A stretch of 64,000 nt of DNA from positions 18,909 to 82,908 of the forward strand of contig JAISED010000063.1 in the NCBI GenBank assembly GCA_031264295.1. Direction: 5' to 3'. Positions 8,265 to 16,681 of this stretch are shown here, piece after piece. Both the position numbers and the translations under genes were made by a program. The DNA comes from Eubacteriales Family XIII. Incertae Sedis bacterium. Lineage in GTDB: Bacteria; Bacillota; Clostridia; Peptostreptococcales; Anaerovoracaceae. The notes under the pieces were generated by a model. It ran no database searches and had not been told where the DNA came from. It saw nothing but the letters and a program-made list of their open reading frames with translations. How positions within the stretch are numbered: position 1 is the first letter of the stretch; the number at the start of each line of letters is the position of its first letter.

Positions 8265-9385
8265 CTCTGTTTCTCATCCACACGGGCTATGAGAAACTCG
8301 CAAAGGTCTTTAGCCGCCGTCCTCTTCGCATACGGCTCTATCGTCTTGCGCAGATCATCAAGCCTGCCCTGATGCTTCAGAAGGGAGAATACGGCCTCCT
8401 CCAGCGGGAACGATTTGGTGACGTAAAGCGCGATACCGTTATTGAGCATGAATTCCGCGTTGCGCATCTCATGTCCCGGTATGGGATTCAACATGATCAT
8501 CGGCAGACCCTTTGCGAGAGCCTCAGAGGACGTAATGCCTCCGGGCTTCGTTACGATACAATCAGCCGCATCCATCATCAAGTCGATATTGTTCACATAT
8601 CTGTAAACATCCATCTTCTTCCGGAATTTCATGCGTTTGATGCGCTTATACATATCGGCGTTGTTTCCGCAGACCGTGATTATTTGAATGTCAAAAGGCA
8701 GTGTATCGATCTTGCTCAGAGCAACATCGATCTTGCCGTAACCCATGCTGCCGCTCATGACTAGAATAGTCATCTTATCGGGAGCCAGCCCAAGTCTCCG
8801 CCTTGCCTCCGTTTTCTCCGTTCTGACCGCGAACTGCGGTCTTATGGGAATGCCGAAGGGAAGAACCTTCCTGACGTCAAGCCCCTTCCTCATCATCTGA
8901 AACTCAAGTAGTTCATTCGGCGTTACGTAATAATCTATTCCGCCCGTTTCTTCCCACAGCGGATGCACCGTGAAGTCGGTCACTATCCCCGCCGTCACCG
9001 CGTCCGTCCACGCGTGATATTTCATCTCGCTCGCCAAAATAGACGATAAAACATGCGTACAGACGATAATATCCGGTGTATTCTGTTGGATGTGCTTTTT
9101 CAGATCCCACGCGAGATAAGTGTTCGTCATTTTAGGAACCGAGAACTTTCTTGATGGCGAGTTCCTCTTCACAAGTGAGTTGTACACCATGGCGGCAAGC
9201 CTCGGCGCATGAGCTGTCGACAGCAAATATCCCTTTGATACAAGGCTTGATAATTTTGGTTCGATATACTCGTAAGCGTCGATCGTCACACATTGCACGC
9301 CGAGATTTTCAAAAGCGTCCGCTACGGCGACACCCGTAGCGTGATGACCCTGCCCTGTTGAAATGCTTAGTATTAACGCGTTCAT
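8234..9385 (-). CDS. MGDG-synthase/UgtP-type glycosyltransferase (GT28 family)
   Basis: This is a 383-residue GT-B glycosyltransferase. The N-terminal MNALILSISTGQGHHATG matches the acceptor-side start of monogalactosyldiacylglycerol synthases and of UgtP, the processive diacylglycerol glucosyltransferase. The C-terminal domain has the nucleotide-sugar signature VTKPGGITSSEALAKGLPMI and the NPIPGHEMRNAEFM block. It would act at the inner face of the membrane, adding sugar to diacylglycerol to make glycolipid or a lipoteichoic acid anchor. AGGAGGGG precedes the start. It sits between crotonase and CoA-transferase genes but its function is unrelated to theirs. The exact sugar and acceptor are not determinable from the sequence. 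Confidence 0.85.
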   Translation of the reverse strand: MNALILSISTGQGHHATGVAVADAFENLGVQCVTIDAYEYIEPKLSSLVSKGYLLSTAHAPRLAAMVYNSLVKRNSPSRKFSVPKMTNTYLAWDLKKHIQQNTPDIIVCTHVLSSILASEMKYHAWTDAVTAGIVTDFTVHPLWEETGGIDYYVTPNELLEFQMMRKGLDVRKVLPFGIPIRPQFAVRTEKTEARRRLGLAPDKMTILVMSGSMGYGKIDVALSKIDTLPFDIQIITVCGNNADMYKRIKRMKFRKKMDVYRYVNNIDLMMDAADCIVTKPGGITSSEALAKGLPMIMLNPIPGHEMRNAEFMLNNGIALYVTKSFPLEEAVFSLLKHQGRLDDLRKTIEPYAKRTAAKDLCEFLIARVDEKQSRADSDAGER

Positions 9386-9466
9386 TTGACCCCTCCTGCA
9401 ATAATTGTATGATTTTCATATATACTTGTCAAGTGAAATTCAGGTGAAATTATGGGAATAATCTAT

Positions 9467-9495
9467 TTGTGCACCGCCGGAAAAGATGCTATAAT
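9467..9495 (+). promoter_or_regulatory. Sigma-A-type promoter for the CoA-transferase gene
   Basis: TTGTGC, a 17-base spacer and TATAAT lie upstream of the CoA-transferase. The predicted start is near 9502, about 40 bases before the ATG, and GAGAGGTG serves as ribosome binding site. Confidence 0.8.
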
Positions 9496-9542
9496 AAGGC
9501 ACAGCAATATCATATATTAGAGAATGAGAGGTGATTTAAAAA

Positions 9543-10877
9543 ATGAGAATAACGGATGAGTACAAGCAAAAATGTGTATCCGCCGACGAAGCGGTCAAAT
9601 CGATCCGCAGCGGCGACTGGGTTGAATTCGCTTGGGGCGCCAGTTGTGCGGGACTTATCGGCGAAGCACTGGCCAAACGCAAGGACGAGCTTACGGACGT
9701 AAATCTGCGAGGCGGCGTCATTATAAGCCCTCTGCCCTTCATAGAGGCCGATCCCGCCGGTGAGCACTTCACATGGAATAGTATGCATATGGGCGGTTCC
9801 GAGCGCAAGCTTGCTCAGAAAAATCTTGCCTACTACCTGCCGATCAAGTATTCCGAACTGCCGCGCTATATCCGCGAGAATTGCACGACTGACGTTGTAG
9901 CCATTCAGGTCTCGCCTATGGACAGCCACGGGTATTTCAGTTTCGGCGTTTCTATCACGCACTACGCTGCGGCTCTCGAAAATGCCCGCACTATTATTGT
10001 CGAGGTAAACGAGGATATGCCCAGGGTGCACGGCGGCTATGATCATGTCATCCATATTTCTAAAGTGAACTACATCGTTGAAGGCGGACACAGTGGTCTT
10101 CCCGTCCTGCCATCGGCGGCGCCGTCCGATATAGACAAGAAGATCGCGGGTTTTGTTCTCCCCGAGATCGAAGACGGCTCGTGTATACAGCTCGGCATCG
10201 GCGGTATGCCGAACGCGCTGGGAATGATGCTCGCGGAATCTGACCTTAAGGATCTGGGCATACATACCGAAATGCTGGTTGACGGATTCGTCGACATGGT
10301 CGAAGCAGGCAGGGTTACAGGCGCCCGCAAGAACATCGACAGGGGTCGTATGGCCTACTCTTTCGCCGCCGGAACCCAGAAACTCTACGACTTCATGCAT
10401 GACAATCCCTCCATAGCGGCTTATCCTGTGGACTATACCAATCATCCGTTCATAGCTTCCCAGATCGACAAACTCATATCGATCAACAGCGCCGTGGAGA
10501 TCGATCTCTCCGGGCAGGTGTGTTCCGAGAGCGCCGGTCCTTATATCATCAGCGGCGCGGGCGGCCAACTTGATTTCGTGGAGGGCGCTTACAACTCGAA
10601 AGGCGGTAAGACCTTCATCTGCCTGCCGTCTACATTCAAGGATAAATCAGGCGCGGTGAAATCCCGTATACGTCCGATGGTCACGGAAGGCGCTATCATC
10701 ACCGACACCCGGCCTTGTGTGCAGTACGTCGTTACCGAGTACGGCAAGGTGAACCTGAAGGGCATGTCGTCCTGGCAGCGCGCGGAGGCTCTGATTTCGA
10801 TAGCCCATCCTGATTTCCAGGACGAACTCATCGCCGAAGCGAAAGAACTCAGAATCTGGCGTAAAAAGACTAATTAA
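9543..10877 (+). CDS. Butyryl-CoA:acetate / 4-hydroxybutyrate-type CoA-transferase
   Basis: This 444-residue protein belongs to the class I CoA-transferase family that includes 4-hydroxybutyrate CoA-transferase and butyryl-CoA:acetate CoA-transferase. It swaps CoA between an acyl-CoA and acetate or another carboxylate. The likely catalytic glutamate is in LGIHTEML, near residue 243. GIGGMPNAL and the oxyanion-loop sequence [13 protein letters not shown] are present, the latter as expected for the group. It has its own sigma-A promoter and a strong terminator, so it is a single-gene unit. In context it could release butyrate from butyryl-CoA while saving the thioester bond, or activate an omega-substituted acid. 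The sequence does not settle which. Confidence 0.88.
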   Translation: MRITDEYKQKCVSADEAVKSIRSGDWVEFAWGASCAGLIGEALAKRKDELTDVNLRGGVIISPLPFIEADPAGEHFTWNSMHMGGSERKLAQKNLAYYLPIKYSELPRYIRENCTTDVVAIQVSPMDSHGYFSFGVSITHYAAALENARTIIVEVNEDMPRVHGGYDHVIHISKVNYIVEGGHSGLPVLPSAAPSDIDKKIAGFVLPEIEDGSCIQLGIGGMPNALGMMLAESDLKDLGIHTEMLVDGFVDMVEAGRVTGARKNIDRGRMAYSFAAGTQKLYDFMHDNPSIAAYPVDYTNHPFIASQIDKLISINSAVEIDLSGQVCSESAGPYIISGAGGQLDFVEGAYNSKGGKTFICLPSTFKDKSGAVKSRIRPMVTEGAIITDTRPCVQYVVTEYGKVNLKGMSSWQRAEALISIAHPDFQDELIAEAKELRIWRKKTN

Positions 10878-10889
10878 TATTGTTTTTCT

Positions 10890-10929
10890 GCAAGACCGTA
10901 CACCCTCGGCTGGACGGTCTTGCTTTTTT
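10890..10929 (+). terminator. Rho-independent terminator of the CoA-transferase gene
   Basis: GCAAGACCGT and ACGGTCTTGC form a 10-bp stem with a 14-base loop, followed directly by six T. It begins 12 bases after the stop codon. Confidence 0.92.
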
Positions 10930-10996
10930 ATAGCGTATAAGCAAATATTCGATATTTTCAAAATATTAAAACATTGTTTTTGACTTAGTTTGCGTA

Positions 10997-11025
10997 TTGA
11001 CACGCATTATAAAGCTGTGTTATCT
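10997..11025 (+). promoter_or_regulatory. Sigma-A-type promoter for the aldehyde dehydrogenase operon
   Basis: A consensus TTGACA, a 17-base spacer and TTATCT (or TATCTT with 18 bases) are seen. Transcription would start near 11032, about 225 bases before the dehydrogenase start codon. Confidence 0.65.
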
Positions 11026-11066
11026 TTTCATTATAGTGTAATATATCAGATTCAGGAGAGCGTACT

Positions 11067-11186
11067 ATGTCGATTTTTTTCGGAATTTCACAGAACCAAT
11101 CCGCCCGTACTCTTCCCCTAGAGCATTCTTTCCTACGTTCTTTCAAATTGTTGCCTCTACCCGGGTTCATACCCTGGCAGACATAA
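11067..11186 (+). CDS. Possible 39-residue leader peptide
   Basis: An ORF too short for the track begins MSIFFGISQNQSARTLPLEH and has CAGGAGAG eight bases before its ATG. It lies between a good promoter and the aldehyde dehydrogenase gene. It is not hydrophobic enough for a clear membrane peptide and shows no run of one regulatory amino acid. I do not recognise it. It could be a translated leader that couples or attenuates expression, or a chance ORF with a fortuitous ribosome binding site. Confidence 0.35.
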   Translation: MSIFFGISQNQSARTLPLEHSFLRSFKLLPLPGFIPWQT

Positions 11187-11255
11187 TAATCCAATATTGT
11201 ATTTATTTAGCCGTTTTCTATTCATCAAATTCAACAAATTAAGGAGGGATGTACC

Positions 11256-12620
11256 ATGAACGCACAAGAACATGTATCCGAGCTGATTCAAAAAGCGAGA
11301 GCCGCTCAGAAAATCTTCGAGGAATACACACAAGAACAGGTTGACACAGCTGTCCGCGCCATAGGCAAGGCTGTGTACGACAACGCTGAGATGCTCGCAC
11401 GCCTAGCCGTTGACGAGACCGGTATGGGTAACTACGACGACAAGGTTATGAAGAACAAGGGCAAACCCAAGGTGACTTGGCAGAAGCTCAAGGGCGTCAA
11501 GAGCCGCGGAGTGCTGCGCTACATTGAGGAAAGCGGCCTTGTAGAAGTGGCGAAACCGATGGGAGTTATCGGCGCTATCACACCTGTGACCAACCCTGTC
11601 ATGACCCCTGTTCATAACGCCATGATCGCACTGAAGGGCGGCAACGCCATCATCCTTTGCTCTCATCCTAAAGGCGACGCTTCCGGCAAAAAGACTGTCG
11701 CTATCATGCGTGACGCGCTTAAAGCTATCGGAGCTCCCGAGGATCTGATCCAGGTCGTCGAAGAATCCACCGTGGAAACATCCGGCCTCATCATGCAACT
11801 AGCCGACGCCTGTATCTCCACCGGCGGTCCCGGAATGGTCAAAGCAGCCTACTCCAGCGGCAAACCCGCATTCGGCGTAGGTCCCGGCAATGTTCAGGTA
11901 CTCATCGATCGTGACGCCGACATAAACGACGCCGTGGCCAAGATCATCCGCGGCAGAACCTATGACAACGGCGTGCTTTGCACATGCGAGCAGTCCGCCT
12001 TCATGCCTAAAGAGAAGGAAGCTGACGTCATTGCCGCATTCAAGGCTCAGGGCGCTTATTACGCCGACGATGCCGAGACTGTCGACAAGTTCCGCAAGGC
12101 TGTATTCACAGACGGCGCCATCACGAAATCACTGGTAGGCGCGAAACCCTATATCATCGCCAAGGCGGCGGGTCTTGACATCAGCGAGGACACCAAGGTC
12201 ATCGTTCTCAGAATCGAAAAAACAGGCAAGGACGAGCTGCTCGCCAAAGAGAAGCTTCTCCCTGTGTTAAGCGTATATGTGTATGACTCTTGGGAAGAAG
12301 GCGTCGCGAAAGCCGCAGCCAACATCGAGAGCGAAGGCACGGGACACAGCTGTGTTATTCACTCATTCACGAAAGAACACATTGAGTACGCGGCGACCCG
12401 CATAAAGGTATCGCGTTTCTCGATCAACCAGATAGGTTCTAACAGCCTCGGCGGAACGCTTACAAACGGTCTTAACCCGACGGCTACTCTCGGTTGCGGT
12501 ACATGGGGCAACAACAGCTTGAGTGAGAACCTTTGGTTCCATCACTTGATCAATGTAAGCCGCATCGCTTATGAGATACCAAACGCTCCAAACTATACCG
12601 ACGAAGAAATATGGGGGTAA
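11256..12620 (+). CDS. CoA-acylating semialdehyde dehydrogenase (SucD-like)
   Basis: This 454-residue cytoplasmic enzyme belongs to the acylating branch of aldehyde dehydrogenases, close in form to clostridial succinate-semialdehyde dehydrogenase SucD and propionaldehyde dehydrogenases. It converts an aldehyde, CoA and NAD(P)+ to an acyl-CoA. The nucleotide region AFGVGPGNVQVLIDRDADI is clear. The catalytic cysteine lies in TYDNGVLCTCEQSAF, near 245. ISTGGPGMVKAAY is also typical. AAGGAGGG precedes the ATG. The two following genes encode a permease and a class III aminotransferase. Together they suggest that an omega-amino acid is imported, transaminated to a semialdehyde and converted to its CoA ester. 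Succinate and glutarate semialdehyde are both reasonable substrates. Confidence 0.88.
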   Translation: MNAQEHVSELIQKARAAQKIFEEYTQEQVDTAVRAIGKAVYDNAEMLARLAVDETGMGNYDDKVMKNKGKPKVTWQKLKGVKSRGVLRYIEESGLVEVAKPMGVIGAITPVTNPVMTPVHNAMIALKGGNAIILCSHPKGDASGKKTVAIMRDALKAIGAPEDLIQVVEESTVETSGLIMQLADACISTGGPGMVKAAYSSGKPAFGVGPGNVQVLIDRDADINDAVAKIIRGRTYDNGVLCTCEQSAFMPKEKEADVIAAFKAQGAYYADDAETVDKFRKAVFTDGAITKSLVGAKPYIIAKAAGLDISEDTKVIVLRIEKTGKDELLAKEKLLPVLSVYVYDSWEEGVAKAAANIESEGTGHSCVIHSFTKEHIEYAATRIKVSRFSINQIGSNSLGGTLTNGLNPTATLGCGTWGNNSLSENLWFHHLINVSRIAYEIPNAPNYTDEEIWG

Positions 12621-12791
12621 CTTAAGTTTTGCAATGCCCGGCTAGTGAGGGAATATCCGGACACAGGTCTATGCTGACGCGGCGATATATAAGAATGGCT
12701 ATTTGTTCTTCTCCTTTACTTTCGGCATCTCCCAAGTATTAACTAGTTAAGCAATCTGTCTTTGCCGTAGTATTCACAAGGAGGGGTAATA

Positions 12792-14261
12792 ATGGCACAT
12801 CAAGATTTGCAGAAGACTATCAAACTAAAAGATTATTTCATGCTCGGGTTTGGCTCTATCGTCGGCGTCGGCTGGGCGGTTTCGCTGAACGCGTGGATCG
12901 GCAACGGAGGCGGCGCCGTACCTGCATTGATAGGTTACGCCATCGCCACGCTTATAATGATTCCCATCGGTCTTTGCTATGCTGAGATGACTCCGGCGAT
13001 GCCGGTGGCGGGCGGCGTCGTTGCATTTACAACAAGGGCGTTCGGCACTTTGCCCTCATTCATAGCAGGTTGGTTCGTCGTACTGGCTTACATCAACATC
13101 CTCCCTTGGGAGGCCATCTACATTAACGACGTTCTCAGCCTGTTATTCCCCGTTTTGAAGAGCGGTGAGCCGCTCTACGTACTGGGCGGCGCGGGCATTT
13201 ACCCTAAGGCGGTCATTGTCGGAATTATCCTGTCCTGCATCGTCATAGGTGTGAACTGGGTGGGCGCGCAGCTCGCAGTTAAGGTTCAGACCTTCTGTAC
13301 TACACTGATATTGGTCGCGGGACTTTTTGTTATAATATTCGGACTGCTGAAGCTGGATCTCATGAACTTTCTCCCCTTGCATAACGACGTCATGAACAAG
13401 GGGCACAGTAACTTCGGCGGAGGTCTGTTGACTGTCCTTGCGATGGCGCCGTTCTTTCTGGCAGGTTTCGATACTATCCCGCAGGGCGCGGAAGAGGGTT
13501 CCAGCGGGTTGAATTTCAAAAACCTGGGCAAGGTTTTGCTTGGTTCTGTACTGTCGGCAGGTCTTTTCTACTGTCTCATCATCTTCTCCGTGGGAGGCGC
13601 AATGCCCTGGGTTGAGTTCGCGGGACTTGAAAGACCAGCCGTTTCCCTTATGTTCCAACAGCTCTATCCGGGAATGATGGGCGAGTTCATGTACTGGCTT
13701 ACTATGATAGGCGCTCTTGCGGGTCTTTTTACCACATGGAACGGCTTTTTCATAGCCGGTTCACGGCTGGTACTGGGAATGTCCAGGGCGCGGCTGCTAC
13801 CCGCGTTCTTCGGCAAGATACATCCCAAGTACGGCACGCCGATGGGCGGCAATATACTCTGCGCCATCGCTACATTTGCGGGGCCGTTCATAGGCATAGG
13901 ACTCATCGACCCGCTGACCATCATCGGATCGTCCGCATTTATTATCGGTTGGCTGTTTACCGCGCTTTCCTGCTGGAAGCTGCGCGCGTCGGAGCCGGAT
14001 ATGATCAGACCGTTTAAGATGCCCGGCGGCGTCGGCATGGCGATAATAGCGGTAGTGATCTCAATGACCTTGTTCCTAATCACCGTCATCCCGTCCTCGC
14101 CCGGATATATGGGCAACGTAGGCATGGCTTACCTGATAGGATGGATAGTACTGGGCGCGTTACTCTACATCGGTTCAAAAAAATATCGCGATTCCATCTC
14201 CGCAGAACAGCGGATAGGGTACTTGTTCAGAGCCATGAGGGCTGAAGGCGAAGAGGCGTAA
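12792..14261 (+). CDS. APC-superfamily amino acid permease (second copy)
   Basis: This 489-residue transporter has about 12 membrane segments. The first helix contains LGFGSIVGVGWAVSLNAW, the Gly-rich substrate-binding stretch of the APC family. YAEMTPAMPVAGG and GFDTIPQGAEEGS follow at the same places as in the permease at 2977, so the two are paralogues. AAGGAGGGG gives a strong start. It lies between the acylating dehydrogenase and the aminotransferase, 171 bases after the first and 38 before the second, and no terminator separates them. It probably imports the substrate of the aminotransferase. An amino acid, GABA, beta-alanine or 5-aminovalerate are all possible. Confidence 0.9.
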   Translation: MAHQDLQKTIKLKDYFMLGFGSIVGVGWAVSLNAWIGNGGGAVPALIGYAIATLIMIPIGLCYAEMTPAMPVAGGVVAFTTRAFGTLPSFIAGWFVVLAYINILPWEAIYINDVLSLLFPVLKSGEPLYVLGGAGIYPKAVIVGIILSCIVIGVNWVGAQLAVKVQTFCTTLILVAGLFVIIFGLLKLDLMNFLPLHNDVMNKGHSNFGGGLLTVLAMAPFFLAGFDTIPQGAEEGSSGLNFKNLGKVLLGSVLSAGLFYCLIIFSVGGAMPWVEFAGLERPAVSLMFQQLYPGMMGEFMYWLTMIGALAGLFTTWNGFFIAGSRLVLGMSRARLLPAFFGKIHPKYGTPMGGNILCAIATFAGPFIGIGLIDPLTIIGSSAFIIGWLFTALSCWKLRASEPDMIRPFKMPGGVGMAIIAVVISMTLFLITVIPSSPGYMGNVGMAYLIGWIVLGALLYIGSKKYRDSISAEQRIGYLFRAMRAEGEEA

Positions 14262-14299
14262 ATAAAATTATACATTGTGAAATGAAGGAGGATTGAAAA

Positions 14300-15508
14300 A
14301 TGTTACTCAAAGATGTTAATCTCACACCGGAAGAGGTTAAAGAACTAGCGAAGAAGTACATGGTCGAAACATATGAAAGGTTTCCTTTTGTAGCGTGTAA
14401 GGCCAAGGGTATGTATCTGTATGATGAGAACGGCGTTCCCTATCTTGACTTTTATGGCGGCATAGCCGTTAACAGCGCAGGAAGCTGTAACGACAAGGTA
14501 GTCGCGGCTGTTCAGGATCAGGTCGCTGATATCATGCACACCTTCAACTATCCCTACACGATTCCGCAGGCGATACTTGCCAAGCTCATCTGCGAAACCG
14601 TCGGAATGGATAAGATATTCTATCAGAACTCGGGTACTGAATCCAACGAAGCCATGATCAAGATGGCAAGAAAATACGGCGTTGACAATTATGGTCCCAA
14701 CAGATATCACATAGTAACCGCCAAGGCGGGCTTCCACGGCAGAAGCTACGGCGCTCTGTCCGCCACCGGTCAGCCTGACAACGCCTGTCAGCTCGGCTTC
14801 AAGCCCATGCTTCCGGGCTTCACATACGCCGACTATAATGATCTCGACTCATTCAAGGCCGCAGTGACAGACGACACCATCGCCATCATGCTTGAGCCGA
14901 TTCAGGGCGAAGGCGGCGTCATCCCCGGAACCAAGGAATTCTTCCAGGGAATCGAAAAGCTCTGCCGTGAGAAGGGTATGCTCCTGCTCATCGACGAGAT
15001 TCAGACAGGTTGGTATCGTACCGGTCCCGCTATGGCATTCATGAACTTTGGCATCAAACCTGATATCTTCTCGATGGCAAAGGCCATGGGCGGCGGTATG
15101 CCCATAGGCGCCATCTGCGCTACGGAAAAGGTAACCAAGGCCTTCAATCCCGGTTCCCACGGCACCACTTACGGCGGCAACCCCGTGTGCTGCGCCGCCG
15201 CTTATGCGCAGATCAGCTACATGATCGAGAATAAACTCGGCGAAAACGCCACGGAAGTAGGCAATTACTTCATGGATAAGCTTCGCGCTCTGCCCCATGT
15301 CACAGAAGTCCGCGGCGCGGGTCTGCTTGTAGGCGCTGTGCTCGACATCCCCAAAGCGCTTGACGTGAAGCATGGCTGTATCGACAGGAAACTGCTGGTC
15401 ACCTCCATCGGCGCCAACGTTGTGCGTATGGTTCCGCCGCTTATCGCGACTAAGGAAGACTGCGACAAGGCCGCCGCGATCATCAAGGAGTCGATCGAGG
15501 CTCTGTAG
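14300..15508 (+). CDS. Class III pyridoxal-phosphate aminotransferase (omega-amino acid type)
   Basis: This 402-residue aminotransferase belongs to the acetylornithine/GABA/AGXT2 group. It moves an amino group, commonly an omega one, to a 2-oxo acid using pyridoxal phosphate. NSGTESNEAMIKMAR binds the cofactor phosphate, and KAGFHGRSYGALSATG is the usual His-Gly-Arg block. LLIDEIQTGWYRTG carries the cofactor Asp. The Schiff-base lysine is in DIFSMAKAMGGGMPIGA. Its length and motifs look intact. It is the third gene of the dehydrogenase-permease-aminotransferase operon and is followed by a strong terminator. Because the dehydrogenase makes a CoA ester from a semialdehyde, GABA or 5-aminovalerate is a likely donor. 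Acetylornithine is less likely, as no arginine genes are near. Confidence 0.9.
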   Translation: MLLKDVNLTPEEVKELAKKYMVETYERFPFVACKAKGMYLYDENGVPYLDFYGGIAVNSAGSCNDKVVAAVQDQVADIMHTFNYPYTIPQAILAKLICETVGMDKIFYQNSGTESNEAMIKMARKYGVDNYGPNRYHIVTAKAGFHGRSYGALSATGQPDNACQLGFKPMLPGFTYADYNDLDSFKAAVTDDTIAIMLEPIQGEGGVIPGTKEFFQGIEKLCREKGMLLLIDEIQTGWYRTGPAMAFMNFGIKPDIFSMAKAMGGGMPIGAICATEKVTKAFNPGSHGTTYGGNPVCCAAAYAQISYMIENKLGENATEVGNYFMDKLRALPHVTEVRGAGLLVGAVLDIPKALDVKHGCIDRKLLVTSIGANVVRMVPPLIATKEDCDKAAAIIKESIEAL

Positions 15509-15557
15509 GCCGCTGCATCCATCCTACATACGATCCGACATACGATCTAAAAATCGT

Positions 15558-15592
15558 AAAGCCCGGGATTTATGATTCATCCCGGGCTTTTG
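15558..15592 (+). terminator. Rho-independent terminator of the aminotransferase operon
   Basis: AAAGCCCGGGAT and ATCCCGGGCTTT form a strong stem around a 9-base loop, followed by TTGTATT. It lies 50 bases after the aminotransferase stop codon. Confidence 0.9.
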
Positions 15593-15627
15593 TATTGTCG
15601 GCAGACCATTGTTCACGGCAGCCTCGT

Positions 15628-15726
15628 ATTACTCTCGTTAATCGTACCTGCCGCCCGCAGCGCGCTCATATATGACACCGACGGCAGGCAGAATTACTCT
15701 CGTTACTCGCACCTGCCGCCCGCAGC
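15628..15726. repeat. Two copies of a 34-bp direct repeat, 65 bp apart
   Basis: ATTACTCTCGTTAATCGTAC followed by CTGCCGCCCGCAGC recurs once with two mismatches (15628-15661 and 15693-15726). It lies between two convergent genes and encodes nothing visible. The spacing is close to that of the unrelated repeat at 8.2 kb. Confidence 0.75.
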
Positions 15727-15741
15727 CGCTATGCGGCGGTT

Positions 15742-16554
15742 CTACGACCGTGAGTCTATTACAGCCGCGGTCAAGCCGCCGAGCGCGTCATAGGCTGTCG
15801 CTTGTTCCGCTCCTATTTTAAAAAGATCTCCGTTCAGTATAAACTGCACAAAGCGCGCGCCGCCGTCGTCGCACACATAAACGTCCACGCCGTTTACATC
15901 CGACTTTATAGCACCGGCGCCGCCTGAAATCCCGATATCATAGACATCTCCCTGGATTTTCACGCATGATATATACACCTTCCCGTTGTCGGTATTTTTG
16001 TATCTGTATTTGTATACATACTCCACGGAATATCCGCCGTCGTCGCTTTTCTCTACAGTGAGCGATTCCAACTCGAATCCTGTCGGCGTAGGCTCAGGCA
16101 CCAGCAAGTCGGGAAGGAATTCTTTAGCTATATTGATCTCACCCATAGAGCCTATGGTCAGCGTAGCGGCGCCGTCAAGTACGACGTAATTCGCCGCGTC
16201 GGGATGCTTTCCTATTTCTGCCAAAATCGCTTTCGCACTGTCCCATACATTTGCGGTCTTGAGTTTCAGCCCTTGAATAGCCTCTGCATTAGCGAAAACG
16301 CTAAAGACGCTTAAAATCATAAGAGTAGCAACGAACGCGGCTATCGCATCGCCAATCAGCGGGTTTTTCTTCTTGCCCGCGTCCTGCATAGCAAACCCAC
16401 CGCTTCGGCTTGCTCCTTCATCATTACGATTCTCGTGTATCCGCTCAACGCTGAAAAAGCTCGGATCCATTTCACGGATCTTGTTCACGATTCCAGCCAC
16501 CTTGATGTCGGTGTCAGTTCGTTCGGAACTCACTATATTCCTGCCGCCGTTCAT
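15742..16554 (-). CDS. Single-pass membrane protein with DUF4367-like extracellular domain
   Basis: This 270-residue protein has a charged cytoplasmic N-terminus of about 65 residues and one membrane helix (DAIAAFVATLMILSVFSVFA, about 70-90). A C-terminal beta-rich region follows. The end of that region, with VDVYVCDDGGARFVQFILNG and DLFKIGA, resembles DUF4367 domains found in Firmicute membrane proteins and anti-sigma-like factors. The N-terminal part carries no clear zinc-binding anti-sigma motif. A promoter lies about 50 bases upstream and no sigma factor gene is adjacent. The function is not known. A sensor of the cell surface is the most natural guess. Confidence 0.6.
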   Translation of the reverse strand: MNGGRNIVSSERTDTDIKVAGIVNKIREMDPSFFSVERIHENRNDEGASRSGGFAMQDAGKKKNPLIGDAIAAFVATLMILSVFSVFANAEAIQGLKLKTANVWDSAKAILAEIGKHPDAANYVVLDGAATLTIGSMGEINIAKEFLPDLLVPEPTPTGFELESLTVEKSDDGGYSVEYVYKYRYKNTDNGKVYISCVKIQGDVYDIGISGGAGAIKSDVNGVDVYVCDDGGARFVQFILNGDLFKIGAEQATAYDALGGLTAAVIDSRS

Positions 16555-16601
16555 CTCAGTCCATCTCCACCCGCGTTAATACTTTGATATCTTATGCGAA
16601 T

Positions 16602-16630
16602 AGTATATCATGCAAGACGCCAATCCGCAA
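16602..16630 (-). promoter_or_regulatory. Promoter for the DUF4367-like gene
   Basis: The minus strand shows TTGCGG, a 17-base spacer and TATACT, with TG at the extended -10 position. Confidence 0.6.
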
Positions 16631-16681
16631 TGTTTTTTGCGGCAAAAGTAAAATTTGAAATTAAGGCAAGGTCAGGAACGG

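Noticed and set aside
6938-8764. 608-codon plus-strand ORF
   Set aside because: It runs antisense through the DnaA-box region, the crotonase gene and part of a glycosyltransferase. The minus-strand proteins have clear family motifs and this one has none.
9481-9510. Sigma-54 promoter before the CoA-transferase (AAGGCACAGCAATATC)
   Set aside because: The -12 position reads TC where GC is required, and a good sigma-A promoter overlaps.
9510-10568. 352-codon minus-strand ORF
   Set aside because: It is the antisense shadow of the CoA-transferase gene, which has a promoter, a ribosome binding site and family motifs.
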